From IMG/VR virus record IMGVR_UViG_3300030101_001884, positions 1-24,476 of that record: a stretch of DNA of 24,476 bases. One strand, given 5' to 3'. This DNA comes from a virus. Below, one piece after another: positions 21,064-24,476 of the stretch (its first letter is position 1; each line of letters opens with the position of its first letter). Under the pieces are notes generated by a model. It had not been told where the DNA came from, did no database searches, and was given only the letters and a program-made list of their open reading frames with translations. Both the position numbers and the translations under genes were made by a program.

Positions 21064-22937
21064 TGTGTGGTGGAGGAAATATAATTGATAATATATTGGA
21101 TGCCACTGTTGAAATTGCAGTTGCTGCAACTATTGGATATTTCTTTCCACCAGCAGGATTGTCTGCTGCAACTGGTGCTTTAATTGCAGGTGGTACAACT
21201 GCAGTTGCTGCAGCATTTTCACCATCTGCGGACTTACCAAATTTAACAGTTGGTGCAGATGTTGTAAATTCAGGAAGAAATGTCACAATAAGACAAACAA
21301 CAGCTCCACAAAGAGTAGTTTATGGTAGTATTAGGACAGGTGGCGTATTTGCTCATACAGAAACTACAGGGAACAATGAATTTTTACACACATTTGTAGT
21401 TTTAGCTTGTCATAAAACTGAAAGTCTTGTTAAACTTCATTTAGATGATGATGCATTAGTTGTTGGCTCTGACCTTACGAATGTTTTTGGTAATGATAGC
21501 AATAGTTTGCCAAGACTTGGAGTTGGTAGTGGTTCTTCATATTATGGAACATTTGACCCAGATGGCAGTGCAACAACAGAAAGCTCAATAAGAGTAGTAT
21601 ATCATGATGGTGATGATAACCAAGTAGCTGATGCAACTGCTGTATCAGACATAAGTCAATGGACAACTAATCATAGATTAAGAGGTCTAACTTATATTTA
21701 TGGTAGATTTAGATTTTTAAACGATATTTACAAAAATGGTCTTCCCTCTATAAGTGCTGAATTAAAAGGAAAACCACTGTTTAGTGTTGTAGAAAATGGC
21801 ACAGGTTATACTCAAAATGGTAAAGATAAAGGAAGAAACCCAGCACTTTGTATAAGGGATTTTTTAACTGATACTAAATATGGACTGAAAGTACCAACTT
21901 CTGAAATAAATGATTCTACAACTGTAGCAGGAGGGTTTGGTTATGCTGAAACTAGGTGTGAAGATACAATAAACAGTAAACCTAGATATTTGTGTGATGG
22001 AGTTTTTGAAACTAGTGGCACTCCTAAGTCTATATTAGATAGATTATTAGCATCTTGTTCAGGTAAACTAATTTATCAAAATGGTAAATTTAATCTTTAT
22101 GTAGGATTTTATACAGCACCAACTGTGACTATAACAGAAGATGATATTGTTGGTGAAATAGTTATGCAAACTAAAGCTGGTAGGAAAGATGTATTTAATG
22201 GAATAAAAGCTAAATATCATAATCGTGATGAAAAGTTTGTAGATACAGAAATAACTCCTATAACTTCCACTAAATTTAAAACTGAAGATGATGGAGAAGA
22301 AATATTCGCTAATATACAATTGACTATGGTAAGTGAAACAAACAAAGCTAATGAACTTGCTGCGATTGAATTATTAAAATCTAGACAACAAATATCTTTC
22401 ACTGTAATGGTTTCTATGAGACAAGGATTTAAAATACAGGCAGGAGATTTTGTTGCTGTGACTATTGAAAGATTTGGATTTAGTAGTAAAGTTTTTGAAT
22501 GTTTAGAATGGACTTTGATTTCTTCTACTAATAGTGATATGGGATTGGCTTGTGTTTTAAGTTTAAAAGAAACTGATACAACTGTTTTTGATAACTCTGT
22601 ACTTAGTGATATATCTACTGCAATAGAAGCAACAGACCCAGCAACCAATACTACTTTAACTGCAACAGTAGTGGCTCCAACTAATCTTACCTTAACAAGT
22701 CCAGCAGCAGGCAAAATAAAAGCAGTATGGGAATGTACAACTAATCCAAGTGATTTTATTATAGAGTATAAACTAACTTCAGCAAGTACCTATACCACAG
22801 ATACTAAATGCAGAGGTAGTTTTAGACAGTTTACCTTATCACACATATCTGCTGGAAATTATGATGTAAGAGTATTTTCTAGAGACGCAAGTGCTGTTGA
22901 CTCTGCTAAAATAAGTGGTACAGTTTCAGTCAGTTAA
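21063..22937 (+). CDS. Tail tip / host-specificity protein (J-like, Phage-tail_3 type)
   Basis: This 624-residue central tail tip protein is likely to contact the host receptor and form the hub base. It starts MCGGGNIIDNI, then has an Ala/Gly-rich hydrophobic segment (about 14-51) that could insert in membrane during ejection. Typical J-like elements are SGRNVTIRQTTAPQRVVYGS (69-88), with RTGGVFAHTETTG after it; the ALCIRDFLTDTKYGLKVPTS stretch; and a region with DRLLASCSGKLIYQNGKFNL. FNGIKAKYHNRDEKF and KIQAGDFVAVTIERFGFSS come later. The C-terminus (about 535-624) is fibronectin-III-like, beginning VVAPTNLTLTSPAAGKIKAV. It starts at TAATG on the GNAT gene. Confidence 0.9.
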   Translation: MCGGGNIIDNILDATVEIAVAATIGYFFPPAGLSAATGALIAGGTTAVAAAFSPSADLPNLTVGADVVNSGRNVTIRQTTAPQRVVYGSIRTGGVFAHTETTGNNEFLHTFVVLACHKTESLVKLHLDDDALVVGSDLTNVFGNDSNSLPRLGVGSGSSYYGTFDPDGSATTESSIRVVYHDGDDNQVADATAVSDISQWTTNHRLRGLTYIYGRFRFLNDIYKNGLPSISAELKGKPLFSVVENGTGYTQNGKDKGRNPALCIRDFLTDTKYGLKVPTSEINDSTTVAGGFGYAETRCEDTINSKPRYLCDGVFETSGTPKSILDRLLASCSGKLIYQNGKFNLYVGFYTAPTVTITEDDIVGEIVMQTKAGRKDVFNGIKAKYHNRDEKFVDTEITPITSTKFKTEDDGEEIFANIQLTMVSETNKANELAAIELLKSRQQISFTVMVSMRQGFKIQAGDFVAVTIERFGFSSKVFECLEWTLISSTNSDMGLACVLSLKETDTTVFDNSVLSDISTAIEATDPATNTTLTATVVAPTNLTLTSPAAGKIKAVWECTTNPSDFIIEYKLTSASTYTTDTKCRGSFRQFTLSHISAGNYDVRVFSRDASAVDSAKISGTVSVS

Positions 22938-22973
22938 TGTTTAAAAAACAGCTAATAAAGGTTAAAATATACT

Positions 22974-23186
22974 ATGTCAAAAGATAATGAAACATTGCAA
23001 AATATAACAAGCAAACTAGAATGTATTGATAATAAAATTGATACATTAAGCAAGTCTGTTGATTCCAATACGAAAGATATAATTGAATTAAAAGAAACAG
23101 TAAACATGGGTCGTGGTGCTGTTAGAATATTAGCTTGGATTGGGACTATAATGATAGCAATATTAGGTTGGAGGTACACACAATGA
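22974..23186 (+). CDS. XhlA-like small membrane protein (holin-associated)
   Basis: This 70-residue protein has a short coiled coil (residues about 7-40: LQNITSKLECIDNKIDTLSK, then VDSNTKDIIELKETV) followed by a C-terminal transmembrane helix (VRILAWIGTIMIAILGW, about 50-66). This is the arrangement of haemolysin XhlA-type phage proteins that accompany holins. It begins the lysis-side block immediately after the tail tip gene and overlaps the next membrane protein by ATGA. A lysis role is inferred from topology and location. Confidence 0.65.
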   Translation: MSKDNETLQNITSKLECIDNKIDTLSKSVDSNTKDIIELKETVNMGRGAVRILAWIGTIMIAILGWRYTQ

Positions 23187-23614
23187 TACCTATGGAACTT
23201 TTATCAATGTTAGCATCTACTGTGCTTGGTGGCATTATGTCTATAATGGCACAGAAAGGACAAGCTGAAGCAGAAAGACAAAAGATGTTAATGCAACGAG
23301 CAGGATTTGCAGCAAAACAAACTGATAAGGCTAGAGAAATTTCTGACCCACATACGAAACATACTCGCAGATGGATTGCTCTGATGTGTGTATTCAGTAT
23401 TATTGTTGTACCTATTGTTGCTCCAATTTTTTCTGATGTTAATGTTGCATATCAAATAGTTACTGAAGCATCAAGTGGTTGGTGGATATTTGGAGAAACT
23501 TACGAAACATCATATTTTGAACAAGGTAATACAATTTATATAACAAACTTACAATCTCATACAATATTCTCAATCATAGGTCTTTACTTTGGTGGCTCTT
23601 TGACAAGAAAATGA
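23183..23614 (+). CDS. Putative holin, GTA 3TM-type
   Basis: The frame is open from TTG 23135, but the ATG at 23183 is chosen: GGAGG (23170-23174) is 8 nt upstream and the ATGA overlaps the previous stop. The 143-residue product has a hydrophobic N-terminus (MELLSMLASTVLGGIMSIM, 4-22) and a charged helical stretch with KGQAEAERQKMLMQRAGFAA (25-44). Two membrane segments follow (WIALMCVFSIIVVPIVAPIF, about 63-82; a last one around HTIFSIIGLYFGGSL). Length, topology and the basic end agree with the 3TM-type holin family known from gene transfer agents and marine phages. It would permeabilise the inner membrane for lysis. No endolysin is present in the window. Confidence 0.7.
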   Translation: MIPMELLSMLASTVLGGIMSIMAQKGQAEAERQKMLMQRAGFAAKQTDKAREISDPHTKHTRRWIALMCVFSIIVVPIVAPIFSDVNVAYQIVTEASSGWWIFGETYETSYFEQGNTIYITNLQSHTIFSIIGLYFGGSLTRK

Positions 23615-24267
23615 AATATTTTAAAATTATATTAGCATTATTATTTTTTATAATACTATTAAGCATAGAACAATCTCTGGCTGATGTAACCTCTTCTGGT
23701 TCTACAACCAATACACAAAGCAATAATGCAGGAAGTAACACTGCAATAACAGGTGGTTATGAATCTAGCACAACCTATCAGTCAGGCTCAAGTTCAAACA
23801 GCACAACTAATAATGAAACTAATAATACAACAAATGCTAAAACAGCAGTTAATCCATCTAATGCACCTAGCATGAGTGTGTATGGACAAGATAGCTGTGT
23901 TATACCACTTGCAGCAGGCATAACTGTTATTGGTTTCTCAGGCAGTTTTGGCAGTTATATGGTTGATGAGGAGTGTGAAAGGAGAAAGTCTGTTGCAGTT
24001 ATGGCAAAGCTTGGCATGAAAGTCGCAGCAATAGCATTAATGTGTCAAGATGAAAATGTATGGCAAGCAATGATGGATGCAGGAACTCCTTGCCCTGTTG
24101 ATGGATTAATTGGTGAAAAAGCAAAAGCAAGATGGATTGAGAAGAGAAAAGGAGAATTACGAAATGAAACTAGCAAAAGAAGTATGACATGGAACAACAA
24201 ACCTGTTCCTTCAGGAAAGATAAATGAAAAAGATAATCATGATAATCACGATGGCCATACTCACTAG
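23611..24267 (+). CDS. Exported four-Cys protein of unknown function with His-rich tail
   Basis: This 218-residue protein has a signal peptide MKYFKIILALLFFIILLSIE with likely cleavage after QSLA (residue 24). A Ser/Thr/Asn-rich disordered stretch (25-85) is followed by a compact C-terminal domain with four Cys (C96, C122, C145, C161): DSCVIPLAAGITVIGFSGSF, DEECERRKSVAVMAKLGMKV, ALMCQDENVWQAMMDAGTPC. I recognise this domain from marine phages, where no function is known to me. The last residues are DNHDNHDGHTH. This His/Asp-rich end corresponds to the region overlapped out of frame by the lipoprotein gene at 24224, so it may be a by-product of overprinting. The ATGA overlap couples it to the holin candidate. 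Confidence 0.72.
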   Translation: MKYFKIILALLFFIILLSIEQSLADVTSSGSTTNTQSNNAGSNTAITGGYESSTTYQSGSSSNSTTNNETNNTTNAKTAVNPSNAPSMSVYGQDSCVIPLAAGITVIGFSGSFGSYMVDEECERRKSVAVMAKLGMKVAAIALMCQDENVWQAMMDAGTPCPVDGLIGEKAKARWIEKRKGELRNETSKRSMTWNNKPVPSGKINEKDNHDNHDGHTH

Positions 24268-24352
24268 CTGTACTTCACATCGAGTAATACTTGGAGAGAT
24301 TGAGGTATATGGAAACAATGAAATTAAAATAGACGCACCAGAGAGAAGATGA
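24224..24352 (+). CDS. Overprinted small lipoprotein (possible outer-membrane spanin)
   Basis: This 42-residue ORF begins at ATG 24224 with AGGA (24213-24216) 7 nt upstream and ends at TGA 24350-24352. It opens MKKIIMIITMAILTSC with a lipobox L13-T14-S15-C16, then TSHRVILGEIEVYGNNEIKI and a charged end (DAPERR). A basic N-terminus, hydrophobic core and lipobox Cys make a clean type II signal. The first 44 bp lie in another frame inside the previous gene. Small lipoproteins next to holin-like genes are often o-spanins, and this would suit a Gram-negative host. No matching inner-membrane spanin is obvious, so spanin is only a candidate role. Confidence 0.7.
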   Translation: MKKIIMIITMAILTSCTSHRVILGEIEVYGNNEIKIDAPERR

Positions 24353-24476
24353 TAAAATTTATATTCCAAATAATTTTTATTCAAATTATAGCTACAAATA
24401 TTTTAATAGCAGAAACCACAGGTAACTTGTTACCTCAACAGTTTTTTAATAACAACCAACAACATAATGGTTGGAT
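24349..24476 (+). CDS. Partial exported protein running off the right edge
   Basis: The frame opens at ATG 24349, overlapping the lipoprotein stop (ATGA), and is open to the window end (42 complete codons). It starts MIKFIFQIIFIQIIATNILI, a signal peptide with likely cleavage near AETTG. TTGNLLPQQFFNN follows, then Asn/Gln-rich residues. The TTGNLL-type start of the mature part occurs in other exported marine phage proteins that I remember. Function is unknown. It continues the chain of translationally coupled genes begun at 22974. Confidence 0.65.
   Translation, partial: MIKFIFQIIFIQIIATNILIAETTGNLLPQQFFNNNQQHNGW

Noticed and set aside
22217-22714. Minus-strand ORF opposite the J-like gene
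   Set aside because: Antisense shadow of a strongly recognised tail tip protein, with no ribosome site or known motif.
22938-22973. Terminator between the tail tip and lysis genes
   Set aside because: The TGTTT/AAACA pairing is too short and A/T-only; nothing supports a terminator there.

Overview
The window is one strand-coherent block of late (virion structural and lysis) genes from a tailed phage or prophage with a long, non-contractile tail (siphovirus type). Every gene I can support is on the + strand. The DNA is AT-rich (roughly two-thirds A+T by eye), intergenic space is minimal, and most genes are coupled through ATGA or TAATG overlaps or a short Shine-Dalgarno spacer. All three stop codons are used, so the ordinary bacterial code applies. 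The protein families (GTA-type tail chaperone, HK97-type head genes, LamG/SPRY and cupredoxin-like fibre domains, the Cys-containing exported protein) and the base composition suggest an uncultured marine phage of a low-GC Gram-negative host, possibly a SAR11-like alphaproteobacterium. That host is inference. No integrase, replication gene, endolysin or tRNA is visible, so the window is only part of a genome.

Layout. 1-501: AT-rich non-coding leader with tandem and inverted repeats. 502-5669: small and large terminase, Mu F-like head protein, HK97 prohead protease with an extra N-terminal Cys/His domain, HK97-fold major capsid protein and a probable decoration protein. A perfect 12-bp hairpin follows at 5683-5708. 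5726-11963: small head/adaptor proteins, then a fibre region holding two genes with matching N-terminal modules, a coiled-coil protein between them, and three consecutive ORFs (8186-11963) that look like pieces of one modular adhesin. 11981-16106: portal protein (unusually far downstream, with two extra C-terminal domains), connector, head closure, gp10-like protein and tail terminator. 16202-22937: tail tube, tail assembly chaperone with a -1 frameshift extension, tape measure, distal tail and hub proteins with a GNAT acetyltransferase among them, and a J-like tail tip protein. 22974-24476: XhlA-like and 3TM-holin-like membrane proteins, an exported four-Cys protein, an overprinted 42-residue lipoprotein and the start of another exported protein.

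Main observations: (1) reading the whole window I found no GATC at all, and Asp codons switch from GAT to GAC when the next base is C. This is strong counter-selection against that tetranucleotide. (2) A canonical CCCAAAA slippery heptamer joins the tail chaperone to a hidden -1 frame of 74 codons. (3) A small lipoprotein gene (24224-24352) overlaps the 3' end of an exported-protein gene and accounts for that protein's His/Asp-rich tail. (4) The adhesin is split by a +1 frame change at about 9485-9493 and by an in-frame TAG at 10890-10892.
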